Source: Sitta carolinensis
Lineage: Eukaryota > Chordata > Aves > Passeriformes > Sittidae
DNA: 64,000 nt
Direction: 5' to 3'
Assembly: GCA_032173965.1 (NCBI GenBank)
Contig: JAVUNC010000019.1
Location: 18,282,234 to 18,346,233, forward strand
Shown piece after piece: positions 12,111-24,200 of this stretch (positions are counted from its first letter, which is position 1; each line of letters opens with the position of its first letter). The position numbers were made by a program, and so were the translations under genes. A model generated the notes under the pieces. It searched no databases, was not told the origin of the DNA, and saw only the letters and a list, made by a program, of their open reading frames with translations.

Positions 12111-15100
12111 ATGGCTGCGATCAAGGGCTCGGATATTAATTGTTTTTTTAAAAAATGAGCTGTGGAAATCAGGCCTGATACTGCAGCGTTTTGCATCAGT
12201 CCACTATTTGGGATCTTTTAGTCTGTCTGGGAGCTGCTTAAAAGTGGGAGGAATTTTCTTTTCAGAAAACGCGTTCGAATGATGTTTGTAGTTCTTTAGA
12301 TCAGCTTGAAAACGTTTTCTTCTCTTCCCAGCTGTTGCCGATGCAATTAGAACGAGCCTTGGACCAAAGGGAATGGATAAAATGGTAAACTTCGTGTTTT
12401 AAATTCTTAAAATGTTAAACTTACTGGAGATACTGTAAATTCAACGTGTCTTATAGAGGATGCCACCTTTTCCCTTAATTCTTTCACACGTTTCAGGTAT
12501 TTAAGGGAAGGTGGGAACTAAATGGACATCTTGGTTTTGAAAATGATGTTCAGAAATATTTTGAGCCTCAAGTGAAAGACTTGCAGCTGCTGATCAGAAC
12601 TGTGTTCCTGCCCTTTATTCCCAGATTCAGGATGCTAAGGGAGATGTGACAATCACTAACGATGGTGCCACTATCCTGAAGCAAATGCAGGTGCTGCACC
12701 CTGCAGCCAAAATGGTGAGTGGTTTCTTTTCCATTTTGTGTGGATTTGAGGAGCATTACCCAGGATAGTGACAGAGCAGGAAAATTTTGTACATTGTGCT
12801 CCAGGAACGTTTATTTTGATTGTGGCACCTGCTTAAGAGTTACAAACTGTTATTTATTACCCAGTGTTCCTTCTGCACAATCTCTCTGGACATGTTTTAA
12901 CAAATAAGAAAATGTAGCCCAAACCTTCATCTTGTCATTTGAGAAGGAAAAACTCCCGTCCCAAACCATTAGGACAGAAGGGAATGAATGAAGGTATAGC
13001 CAGGTGGTCTGAGGATACAGTAGCTGGTCCTTTGAGATGCTCAATGTTCATGGATTTGATTGTGGTTAGAGATGGAAATGAGTTTCCTGTGGCCCTCCTC
13101 CAGGGTAGGAAGAGGTAAACCTGTTAGATAGGTGTGTTCAGTTTTAAATTTGGGGAAAAAAAGCTTTGCTTCTGGAAGTGACTTACTGTACCACAGCTGT
13201 ATTTTGGCCAAATAAGTGTCTGGGTATGGGTAAACAGCACTCTCTATATTAATTTTCTTGTCATAATTTTTCCTTTAGTTAGTAGAGCTGTCAAAAGCAC
13301 AAGATATTGAAGCTGGTGATGGCACAACCTCTGTTGTTGTCATTGCTGGAGCTCTTTTGGATGCCTGTTCCAGACTCCTTCAGAAAGGTAAATACATTCA
13401 TTTAACATGTAGGTACTGAAGTATTTTTGTCTTCTTGCATGTGGCATGAAGCTTGAAGTAGCTGTAATCAGTTGGAAGGATAAAGGGTGTATCCCACACT
13501 CCATGGAAATTGGGGAGTTTCATACAGTGTGGGAAAACAGTTTTTGAAAATCTGAAATTTAATCAGTGTCAGCCTCCTGACAGCAGCAGCTTTAGGAATG
13601 CCAAGAGAACTTGCAGAAAGTGTTTCTGGGATGTCACGGATAGCAGGGAGATGTGCAGGATTTGTCTGAGAGGACAAATCACTTGGAATGTTACAGCTTT
13701 GCCCCTCAGTTTTAATAGCAGAAAATAATTAGGGAGGTCATACACTGGTGAAGAATATTCTGCTGAATAACCTTCAGTTTGTTCTGACCTGAGTATCCTG
13801 AGTTTTAAAATGGAAAGGGATGGTGAAATAAAAAAAGTTTTGAAAACATGCAGTGTGTAACAGGCATTTTTTATGCTCTGCCCAGGAATTCACCCCACCA
13901 TCATTTCAGAGTCATTCCAGAAGGCTCTGGACAAAGGTATCGAGGTGCTGACCAACATGGCCCAGCCCGTGGAGCTCAGTGACAGGGAGACCCTGCTGAA
14001 CAGTGCAACCACCTCCCTCAACTCCAAGGTACAGCTGCACTTGGACTGGCAGCTCCAGCCCAGCCAGGCCTTTCAGCTTTTCAGGTCTAAGAAAGAGCAG
14101 GTCATCCCTGCACATCCCTGAGTGTGGGTTTTTCCTCCAGCATCACTGCTCTGTCCTTACCATGGAGCAGCCATGAAGATGCCTTGTTAAGACATCTTTG
14201 CTTCAAAATTCTGATGTCAAATATTGAAACACAATGACAATACTGTTGTGAATCTGCTGTTCATCCGTGTGTAGACTCACCATGTTTTCCTTACTGTTGG
14301 ATCCCTAGGTTGTGTGTCAGTATTCCAGTTTACTTTCTCCAATGAGTGTGGATGCAGTGATGAAGGTGATTGACCCAACTACAGCCAATAGTGTGGACCT
14401 CAGAGATATTAAAATTGTTAAGAAGTTGGGGTAAGAAACAATTTGTAATTAGACAGATTTTGTCAGTGAATTCAGTTTGCCAGAGTGCTCCAGTCATGGC
14501 TTGTGTTTGTTTGCAGAGGCACGATTGATGATTGTGAACTGGTCGAGGGGCTTGTCCTGACTCAGAAGGTGGCAAATACCGGTGTGACCAGAGTGGAAAA
14601 AGCCAAAATTGGCCTCATTCAGTTCTGCTTGTCTGCTCCAAAGACAGATGTAAGTCAGACTGTGGCTAGAGCAAAGCCTTGTGCTCTAGGACTTGGGACA
14701 AGCAAATGGAATAACAAATGGTTTTTTAAGATGCTGTTGTGTCAACTGTACACCACAGGTAGAGTGAAGGGCTGCTGGGTCCTAAAAAAAATTACAGCTG
14801 GTATAAAAAAATTTAAATTAAAATTACGTTTAAATTATGTTAAGAATTGTCTCAATTTAAATTCAGTGCTACTTGAACTGTCTCATAGTATTTTACTGTT
14901 ATGCTTCTTTGTTTAGAATTACAGCATTTTCTGCTAAAGAACAGGGCACATTTTGACACTTGCTTTCAAAGTCAGCTCACAATACCTGCTTTTCTCGTTT
15001 TTATTTGAAATAGATGGACAACCAGATCGTTGTTTCTGATTATGCTCAAATGGACAGGGTGCTGCGTGAGGAGAGAGCCTACATCCTGAACCTGGTGAAG

Positions 15101-17523
15101 CAGATCAAGAAGGCTGGGTGCAATGTGCTGCTCATTCAGAAGTCCATCCTGAGGTATGTGAACACCCAGGACTCTGCAGGTCCTCAGGGCCACCCCTGGA
15201 ATTGTTTGGAAAACTGAAGTCAAACACAGCCACTTGGCAGAGTAACAGTGACTGTACCTTTAGAAGCACCAGCACTGTATTTTGAGTTTGATGACATCCT
15301 TACTTTGTACTCTGAAGAATGTGGGCACTGGGACCTGACTCCTTCCCTTTCATTTTCAGGGATGCTCTCAGTGACCTGGCCCTCCATTTTCTGAACAAAG
15401 TTAAGATCATGGTGGTTAAAGACATTGAAAGAGAGGACATTGAGTTTATATGTAAGGTAAGGTGGGTCATATAAATGAGCAGCAGGGTTTAAAATCTAGC
15501 CCAAAACTAACTGCCCAGCCAGGGCCAGTTTGTTTTCACAAGTTTCATGGGGTTTTATATAGCAAGAACAGACATTTCCCTAAAAAACATTCCTGCTGTG
15601 CTGAACAGTCATACTCCTAATAAAAGGATTCAGGACAGATGTAAAAGCCACAGCCCCTTCTGCATTTCACTGTCATATGCAGAAGAACAGCATGCAGTGT
15701 ACTTGCTGACTCTGCAGTCAGCCCGTGGATTAATTTTTTTCCCATTATTTTTTCAGACAATTGGAACTAAGCCTGTGGCTCACATTGACCAGTTCACCCC
15801 TGACATGCTGGGCTCTGCTGAGCTGGCAGAGGAGGTCAACTTGAACGGTTCTGGGAAACTAATAAAGGTGAGTGAGGGACAAAATGTTAATACCTACTTA
15901 ACATCTGTCTGTTACTGTAATAACTGGTAGCTTTGTTTTTTGCTGTGGAATTCATTACATTGAAGTACCTATTTCTAAGCTCTGAGTAGCCACTGGCTTT
16001 CTTTGGCAGTGCAGTAGTTTTGCTTGGCCAGTAATCAGTGCTGTTACACATTTCAAAAGTGCCAACAGCAGTGTCTTTTTGTCCCAAACTTTTTTTTTTG
16101 TCCCTGGCATCAGTATTTGGGTTTATGTTTTAGATCACAGGCTGCACAAACCCTGGGAAAACTGTGAGCATCGTGGTGCGTGGCTCCAACAAACTCGTCC
16201 TGGAGGAAGCCGAGCGCTCCATTCACGATGCCCTGTGTGTCATAAGGTGCTTAGTGAAGAAAAGGTAATGCCTCCTTTGGGTTCCTTAGTTGCACACAAG
16301 GCCTGATGGTGTGTGCACTCGTGTGAAGTGAGGTCTGAGGGTCGTTCCTGTGCTCCCAGGGCTCTGATTGCTGGCGGTGGAGCCCCGGAGATCGAGCTGG
16401 CGCTGCGGCTGAACGAGTACGCGCGGACGCTCAAGGGGATGGAGTCCTACTGTGTCCGTGCCTACGGGGATGCCCTGGAGGTCATTCCCTCCACCCTGGC
16501 TGAGAACGCAGGGCTCAATCCCATCTCCACGGTGACAGAGCTCAGAAACAGACACGCCCAAGGAGAGAAAACAGCTGGCATTAATGTCAGGAAGGTAATG
16601 AGGGGTTAGAATACCTGGGTATTACAGGGCTGGACTAGGGAGGGGGCAAGGGGGTGTCTCACAGTGGTAGCCTCCCTAAAATTAGTAGAGGGTAATTACA
16701 GCTCGTTCTCTCAGGAGCTCACCTTGAGCATTGATAATAGCAGGTAGTAAATGCTGTGCCCACAGGACAAGAAACACCTCATGTCTCCACCAAAGCATTT
16801 CACCTACAATAATATATCCGTTTAGAATGCTCCATCAGTAGGATCTGCAGGGGAAAGTGGCCATAACTTAGGAGTAGCACCACAGCTTTTTCTCAGTTGG
16901 CACTGTTGACCTTTTTTGTTGTCTCGTTTGACTGGATATGTCAAATGCTTGGGGAGAGAAGATGTGTGCTGTAATGCCCCTGTTGCAGGTGAAAGCCCTG
17001 TGACATTCTAGGAGGTGACTGCCCTCAGGATTCTGCTAGAAGAAAACGTGCTGAATGTGGCTGTAGTCTGTCTTGCCCAAAGTGAAGGCTCTTTGTTCCC
17101 CTAGGGTGGCATTTCCAACATCCTGGAGGAGCTGGTTGTGCAGCCTCTGCTGGTGTCTTTGAGTGCACTGACCCTGGCGACAGAAACCGTGCGCAGCATT
17201 CTCAAGATTGATGATGTGGTGAGTGGTGCTGGCACTGTGCTTTGGGTTATCCTTCCTTCACAAGCCCCAGGATATTGTCAGTCATTTGCTGTGCTTCAAA
17301 ATGCAGTTACTGTGAAGAGTATTCTCAGTTTGTGTGCTACTTAGGACCATCCAGCCTTTTAATAGCTGCAGCTAAAATTAAATGCTTTATAAATACTGCA
17401 CCATAAATCAAGGAATTGGAGTCACTAAAAGCTTTGTCTTGAAACAAAGATGGAATTGTGATGTATCCTGTGATTTCTGCTGCCTGACTGTGTGTCCTCC
17501 TGTAGGTGAACACTCGAGGATAA
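11770..17523 (+). CDS. CCT4: T-complex protein 1 subunit delta (TRiC/CCT chaperonin)
   Basis: One of eight subunits of the cytosolic chaperonin that folds actin, tubulin and many WD40 proteins using ATP. Exons: 11770-11887, 12332-12384, 12625-12714, 13279-13387, 13886-14028, 14309-14430, 14517-14649, 15014-15153, 15360-15456, 15757-15867, 16134-16264, 16360-16594, 17105-17218, 17506-17523. All introns are GT-AG and all phases agree, giving 537 codons plus stop (human 539). Group II chaperonin motifs are intact: TNDGAT at residues 68-73, the nucleotide-binding GDGTT at 100-104 and GGGAPE at 421-426. The N-terminus ([17 protein letters not shown]) is delta-specific. The start ATG sits in a good context (GCCATGG), and the C-terminus ends VVNTRG, one Gly more than the mammalian end. 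Intron lengths are 78-513 bp, typical of birds. Confidence 0.97.
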
Positions 17524-17693
17524 GCTGAGCAGAGAGGTGGGGACCATGGCCTCGAGCTCCTGCCCTGTAGCTGGAATATGGATTCCTCGCCAAAAGCGCC
17601 TGTGTGAATTGTCTTAAACTCCACCAAGACTCATGTGCTTTGAGGTTTAACTTAAAAACCAGTTTGTTTTCAAAGAGAAAATGCTGTTTTATC

Positions 17694-17699
17694 AATAAA
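17694..17699 (+). terminator. CCT4: CCT4 polyadenylation signal
   Basis: AATAAA 170 bp after the stop codon in an otherwise short 3' UTR. Transcript end is expected near 17715. Confidence 0.8.
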
Positions 17700-17714
17700 C
17701 ACACAGTAGCCTAC

Positions 17715-20390
17715 CTGACTCTTCGCTGTGTAGTTTGTTAGTTTGTTATGTTTTTAGATTTGCTTTTCTCTGCTCCTCTTTATCTCTGAAGAGTTTAAGG
17801 GAACCAATCATCTCTTGTGATGTATTCTAAAAACACCCTTCAGGTGCACTCTGTAGCTAAGGGGTGGTGTTACTGCCCCCTCTGCTGAGGGCTGCACTGG
17901 TCCTGATGCCATCACATGAGCCTGAGCCCTACAAAGGGTGTTCTTCACACGGTTTCCTCCCCCTGCCCCCAGAATAATTGGTTTTCCCAAAGCTGGAAGT
18001 CAAAAGTACACTGTTCTATCATAATGCAAATTAGCTTTCCAAGAGCTAATTCTTAGGCTAACATTTTGAATTAACCCTTTCATCTCCATTATTGCTATAT
18101 TGAAACAGCCCTGTTCCTCTTGATGCTGAAAGGAGAGTGTTTCTTCCATTCTTCTCACATTTCCATCATTCATGATTGGTTGAAACTGGAGCTTTTGAGT
18201 AAATTTCCACCATGCTGTTGACTTTCTGTTGTGACTTGCCAAGTAGAACAAACAATAACTCGACTACTAATTAATAAATTAGACAATCGATTTAGGCATG
18301 AATAGTCTGCATGAATTATTCAGTGCTGTTTAAAATTGCAAATGCTGCCTTACCCCACAGGGTCACATCCAACAGTGATCTCTTAGTTTAGGTACTATGA
18401 TTAAAGCTTTCACAGCCCATTATCACAGAGTTACAATTCTTGACAAGAATTACAGTTGTGTGTGATTTCATCACAAAACATATCTGTAACTTCAGTAAAT
18501 AGGTCCATCCAGCATTTAGGCTTCTTTGTAGAGGCAGAATGTTCCTGCTTATCCTCATTTAGGATAGTATACTAGGACAGAATATTCCTGCTTATCCTGA
18601 TGTCAGGAAAATTAATCGACAAATCCCAGAGGATTATGTCCAAAAAGGAGACAGAGGGGTCCTTCTACTTTATTCAAGTAAAGGGGGAGGCCAATGGGGC
18701 ATTCCCCTGAGGTCTCAGATTTTTGGAGGACACAGATTCCTATTTAACCCAAGTTCCCAGCCCTATTTCCCTCTCTCTTTCCTCATGGCTGAGGTACTGG
18801 AGTGGGACAGACTTCCCAGAAAGCCTGATACCTGAGATTCCCCTCTAATGTGTAACCCTCCCTATTAATTTTTAATTCTGTGGAATTTATGGTTTCTTCC
18901 CATTGCTTCTTTCATTTTTCAATATCCAGTTGCATCTAACAGCAAACCTACAGTTTGTTCATAAAGGCAAATATCTTTTTTCCATTCATCAGTGGGATCC
19001 TTCCCATTGTTTTTTCTCTCTCTCAGTCCTAGTTTTATCTACCAGCAGACCCACAGCTTTTTGGAAAGACAAATCCCTCACTCTACAAGAGGAATCCAGG
19101 ATGGCCATCCTATCTCATTTGTGGGTTTAGGTAGAAAATTAATAGCCAACACACCTCTCACTGGTTTATCCTTACCCTGTAACTGCTTACCTGAAGTACA
19201 AACCTCAAGATGGCAAAAGCTTCTTTAATAACTTTGTCCTGGGCTGCAGTGCAGATGTGCCCAGCAGCATGTGTTCAGACTGGGGCAGGGCTGGGCTGTG
19301 GTGCTCCTCTGATCATGGGGCAGCTGTTAAAAACCAGCTGGGCACTTTGCTTTATCTCTTCCACCCCAGCCTCCCTCCAGGAGAGAGCTTCTGCTGATGG
19401 CCACTGAGTCTCCTGTCCTGGCTGATAAACTGACACCATCCCATGGGAGAGGCTCCAGCCAGGGCAGGAGCCAAGCATTCCTGCCTGGCTCCAATCTCAG
19501 CTCTGGAACAGCAGGGCAGCCTTTCCCTCTGGCTGCCCAGAGGCAGAGCAGGCCCAGCTCCAGCTCCACTGGCCCTGCAGAGGGAATCTGCCCCTTGCTG
19601 CAGGATCCCTGCTCCAGCAGAGCCACAGCTGCCCCTGCAGGAGGCTGCAGCCCCCATGGAATGGCTCTGCTGCCAACACCCTGACCCACAGGGGGCAGGG
19701 GGGGTCTGACTCGGGCACTGCGGTTGGTTCTTGTATCACTGCATTTTTATTTTCATTCTCCTGATAAAGAACTGTTATTCCTTCTGTGGGGATACAGCTG
19801 GAGAGCACGACTGAAAGCAGGGCTGAACTCGTTGCAGAGGTGGATATGCCAAGCTCAGCAGGCCACAAGCCTTAGCAAAACTAATGCTAGAGCAAGCTTG
19901 GTAGGCCAAAGCTTTGGTAGAAGCAAGTGGGATTTTGAAAAGAATGCTTAGTTTGCCATACCTCACATATTTGTACAGGGCAGTACAAGGCAGTGCATAG
20001 GTAGAGTGAAGCAATGTTATGTAGAAATTTAGATATGGTTGTTATGGTGATTATTGCTTAAGCTCACTCCAAAAAGGTATAAAAGATGAGACTGTGTAAT
20101 CAACGAATCAGCTTCATGCGAGCACTTAGCTGGAGTCCCGTCTTCTCTTGCAGCTACCTATTCCCATATCTTTGCCTTACAAAATCATAAGAAAACCATT
20201 CCAATTTGGAGGGAGTGGGGTTACATTCTCCATTCCAAGGGAGGCTCCTGCCTTCCTTAGCAGACAACTGTCTTTCAAACCGAGGCAAACTCGAGGCTGG
20301 AAAAAAACGCGAGAATTGGAGATTTCGACTAAAACCGCGCGAAAAGCTCCCTAAAAGCTCCCTAAAAGCTTCCTAAAAGCTTCCTAAAAT
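17715..20390. other. Spacer between CCT4 and FAM161A, repeat-derived
   Basis: No gene recognised. About 18535-18600 contains a short direct duplication of CAGAATRTTCCTGCTTATCCT. Segments near 18900-18980 and 19010-19080 resemble each other (CCCATTG, then a T/C-rich stretch, then ATCTA-CAGC and CC-ACAG), suggesting an older tandem duplication. About 19200-19700 is more GC-rich with several overlapping open frames on both strands, none family-like. Confidence 0.5.
19840..20170 (+). mobile_element. Possible degraded LTR-type remnant
   Basis: A block of unlike composition contains a TATAAAA at 20078-20084, repeated GCAAGC/CAAGCTTGGTAGGCCAAAGC-like motifs, and a following segment (GACTGTGTAATC.., then a T/C run and CAG) laid out like a retroviral LTR U3-R-U5. 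I could not fix ends, a primer-binding site or a target duplication, and there is no internal coding sequence. It could equally be ordinary sequence with a TATA box acting in the FAM161A 5' region. Confidence 0.25.
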
Positions 20391-20439
20391 CCCCGCCTGG
20401 GCAGCGGCTGCTGGCGGGGCGCGTGGGCCGGGGTATGAA

Positions 20440-20850
20440 CGGGCCGGGCGCTGAACGGTCGAGGCCGGGCGCTGAACGGGGCCGGGGCTCGGGGGCGGGC
20501 TGGGGGCCGGGCGCTGAACGGGGCCGGGGCTCGGGGGCCGGGCGCTGAACGGGGCCGGGGCTCGGGGGGCCGGGCGCTGAACGGGGCCGGGGCTGGGGGG
20601 CCGGGGCTGAACGGGGCCGGGCGCTGAACGGGGCCGGGGCTCGGGGGGCCGGGCGCTGAACGGGGCCGGGGCTCGGGGGGCCGGGCGCTGAACGGGCCGG
20701 GGCTCGGGGGCCGGGCGCTGAACGGGGCCGGGCGCTGACGGGGCGGCGGGCTCGGGGGGCCGGGCGCTGAACGGGGCCGGGGCTCGGGGGCCGGGCGCTG
20801 AACGGGGCCGGGCTCGGGGGGCCGGGCGCTGAACGGGGCCGGGGGCGGGC
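20440..20850. repeat. G-rich minisatellite at the FAM161A promoter
   Basis: About a dozen copies of a unit of roughly 30-33 bp built from GGGGCCGGGGCTCGGGGG followed by CCGGGCGCTGAACG. Runs of four to six G recur with short loops, so G-quadruplexes on the plus strand are plausible. Unit lengths vary by one or two bases, which keeps several long Arg/Pro/Ala-rich open frames on the minus strand (up to 296 codons). I regard these as repeat artefacts. The array ends immediately before FAM161A exon 1. Confidence 0.9.
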
Positions 20851-21200
20851 GGGCGGACGGGGCCGGCGGGGCCCGCCTGGGGCCGCGCCGCGCTGCCGCG
20901 GCCGCCTCGGCCTCCGCACGCGCTCGACCCGCGCACACGGGCTCCCGCCGCGCTCTACGAGCGGCGCCCGCCGCCCGCCGCCGCGCAGGTACCGCGGCAC
21001 GGCCCAGGGGCGCCGGCTGCGCTGCGCTCGCTGCAGCGGGGCTGCGGGCACGGCGGCCAGCGGCCCTGCTGCAGCGCGGAGCCGCTAATGAGCTGCGGCG
21101 TCCGCAGGGCGGGTGCGGGAAGCGGCCGCGGTACCCCCGGCCAGAGATCGGGCAGGGAACCCGGGGTTGTGGTTCGGGGTAGGTGGGGGGTGATGGCGCG
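20850..21200 (+). promoter_or_regulatory. FAM161A: FAM161A CpG island
   Basis: Very CpG-dense sequence covers exon 1 and the first part of intron 1, continuous with the minisatellite on its left. No TATA box is evident close to exon 1. Housekeeping-type dispersed initiation is likely. Confidence 0.55.
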
Positions 21201-24200
21201 GGGGGCGCTTCGTATTCGCTGCTTCCATCCCGTAATTCCCATTGCATTAGGTCACTGCTGGGGGGAAAAAACACTTAGGAAGTGTTTCACTTATTCATAT
21301 AGTTACTTATAAACAAGGGTTTTTTGTCGGAATGTCAAAGCTTGTTAAAATAACCCTGCGTGGAAAAGGAGCACGCTCAATTTTTATAAAGAAACTGACT
21401 CGTGACTTTTTAAAACAGTCTGCTTAGAACGAAATGAAGGTTTTCTGATGCTGACTAACCTGGCTTTAAGAACTTCTCTGGCTTGTGTAAGCTTTAAAAA
21501 TACTTAAAGAATATTAACTGCACAGAGCTGCAGACTGCCAAAGAGTATTGGAAGTATAAGGTGTGCAGAGTTCCTGTCATTTTACATTAAGTTATGGTAG
21601 TGGAAATAAACATTTATGCACCACATCTCTAATGACTTATTTTTATTATGGAACTAGGAGGTTCTGTTTCCTTCTAAATAAAGGCAATTTTAGAGCTGCA
21701 CAGAAATCAAGGAAAAAATTACACTTTACAAAATAGTTAATTTTTTTCTTTTGGTAAGTCTTTTTGATCATATTTCTTGTTGCAAACATATTGATTACAG
21801 GGCAGTCTTGGGAATTTTTACAGGCTTTAAATGGGACCCTTAGGATATAAATTAATATGCAATATGATTATTCCATGCAATTTTACATTAACATTTGTAT
21901 ACAGGTATCTCTATCTGTGTTACTTTACCATTTGTTAGACTTAATTAGGATAAAGCAATATAAAGAACCTTGTTCTGCGATCTTCTAGTAGAAAAAATTT
22001 ACAAACATCTCCTTCTAGGATGGCTTTGACTTGGATTCAAATACCCCCAGAGAGCAGAGCTCCCCTCCAAAGAGAGGCTGTGACGATTGGACAGACCTTT
22101 CCAAAATGTACAATTCAAATCAAGAGTATTACTTGAAGCTGGAAGAGTTGAAGAATGCCCACATGGAGACCATGGCAAAACTGGAAAGTATGTATCAGAA
22201 CAAACTGTATTTGAAAGGAGTGCAAACCTTGGATAAGAGAAGTGACACCTCTCCAAAGTGCTGTAGGTAAGTTTGGGGGCACCTTTTAGCTGAAGATTCC
22301 CAAATGCTTTGCAGGCAGCTGTAAAACAGCAGGCTGTGTTTCTGGGCTGGAAAGTGTTACACTGCTCACCTCTCATAACCAGAGAATCAGAGAAAAGTCA
22401 GTTTTGATAACAGAAAAGCTCATTGCCTTGCTAATGGTCTGTGAGGTTTCGAGGTGGGTGTGCAGCAGGGATTGGGCAGCACATTTAGGAAAGCACAGGG
22501 CCCTTCCCAAGTCAGGAAATGGTGACTTGGTGATCAGCACTAAAACCAGGACCTGCTTTGAGTGCTCCATGTGCTGCTCTTTTCCCCTCTCTCCCCCCTT
22601 AGCCACTCATTTTTGTTTCTAGTGATGATTCCTTAGAGTGGAAGTCACTGGCTTTGTATCAATGTTGGACTGGCTCAAAGCAAGTTTTTTTTCCCCCCTT
22701 TATTTTCAAGGCCAACTTGGGACAAGAGCTCATATCAGCCTCTTAACCTGCACAAATCCTTTTCAGACTCAGACTTAAGTGATCCCTTGGACTCCAGCCT
22801 ATCCGATGTGTCTGATGGAGAATTAGTGTTTGAGGAAAACAGCAGTGAAACTGGATCATCCTCGTTTGCTAAGCAGCAGATTGAAAAAATGTGGGATGGG
22901 TTCTCTCTGGAAGACTACATCTCCCGTGCCAAGCACAGCTCCCCAGCCTGCAGGAAGGGGCACAAGAAACAGAAGGTGTGGTCCCCCAGAGTCACCGTGC
23001 CCAAGCCCTTCCAGATGACCATCAGAGAAGCTCAGAAGAAAGAGCAGAACATCAAATCCAAGTCACAGATTGAGCTGGAGAATCACTTACTGAAGAAGCA
23101 GCTAGAGGAGGAAGCAGAGTGTCAGAAAAAATTCCGCGCCAATCCCGTGCCCGCCACCGTCTTCCTGCCGCTCTACCACGACATCGTGCAGCGGAACGAG
23201 GAGCGCAGGAGGGCCGTGAGGGAGAGGAGCAAACTCAAGCTCCTGGCTTCCCAGAAGCCATTTAAATTCATTGAGAGGGAGAGGCAAAGGCTTGAAACCA
23301 GGAAAATGCAGTTAAAAGACGTTTCCCTACCTGAAAATAAAACGAAACCATTCAGAGCGAAACCGGTCCCAAAACGTGTTTATAGCCCAGATTTCAGTGA
23401 CAGGCTAAAGGAGAAGGAGCTCTGCAGGGAAATCAGGATCAGGATGAGAGCTGAGGAGCTGCTACGAAATTCATCTGAACCCAACAGCAGACTGGCCTTG
23501 AAAGAGACCAACAAAAAGAAGAAACACAAGAGCACTGAACACAAACCCAAGATCAAACCAAGCATTCCCAATTTTGAACTCCTCCATGAGAAATTCCAGA
23601 AACGCCTCCTGCACCAAAAAAAAGTGAAACCCCTCACAGTCTGTGAGCCTTTCGACCTTTGTACTTCATACATTCCCTCAAGAAAGGACAAGATCTTGAA
23701 GGACATTCAGGAGGATGAATTAAAATTGAAGGAAACACGGTGGCCCTTTGCCTCTCCGAGACGGAAACCTCAGATGGGGCAGGCAGGGGCAAACCCACAT
23801 CTCATGGGAGGAAGGAAATCCAAATCTCCCAAAAACACAGAGTCCACGAGACGACGGCTCCAAGCCCTAAGGTGACTGCTTAGAGATGCTCTGCTTTATA
23901 TACACTTGAAAAGTAGATTTATTTTTTTTTTATTAGTATATATTTAGTATTTTATTTGGTGTTATTTTTGATATTTCTACATAAGTAGTTAATTCTTCCA
24001 TGCAGAGAATATAGGATTTAATTTGTTAATATAAGGGCTTATAATATAAATCTTAAAATATTTAAATACAGGACTTAATTAGTATTTGTTATTGTTAAAG
24101 GAGCACTAGTGCACTTTTGTCAGCATGTCCCTAAGAAGAAGACAAATGACTGCTGTTTCCCAGGATATCCTGAATCACTGAAAATGGCACATACCTTGTG

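Noticed and set aside
20362..21274. Three overlapping minus-strand Arg/Pro/Ala-rich frames of up to 296 codons
   Set aside because: Translation of the G-rich minisatellite. All three frames look alike and FAM161A exon 1 occupies the other strand.
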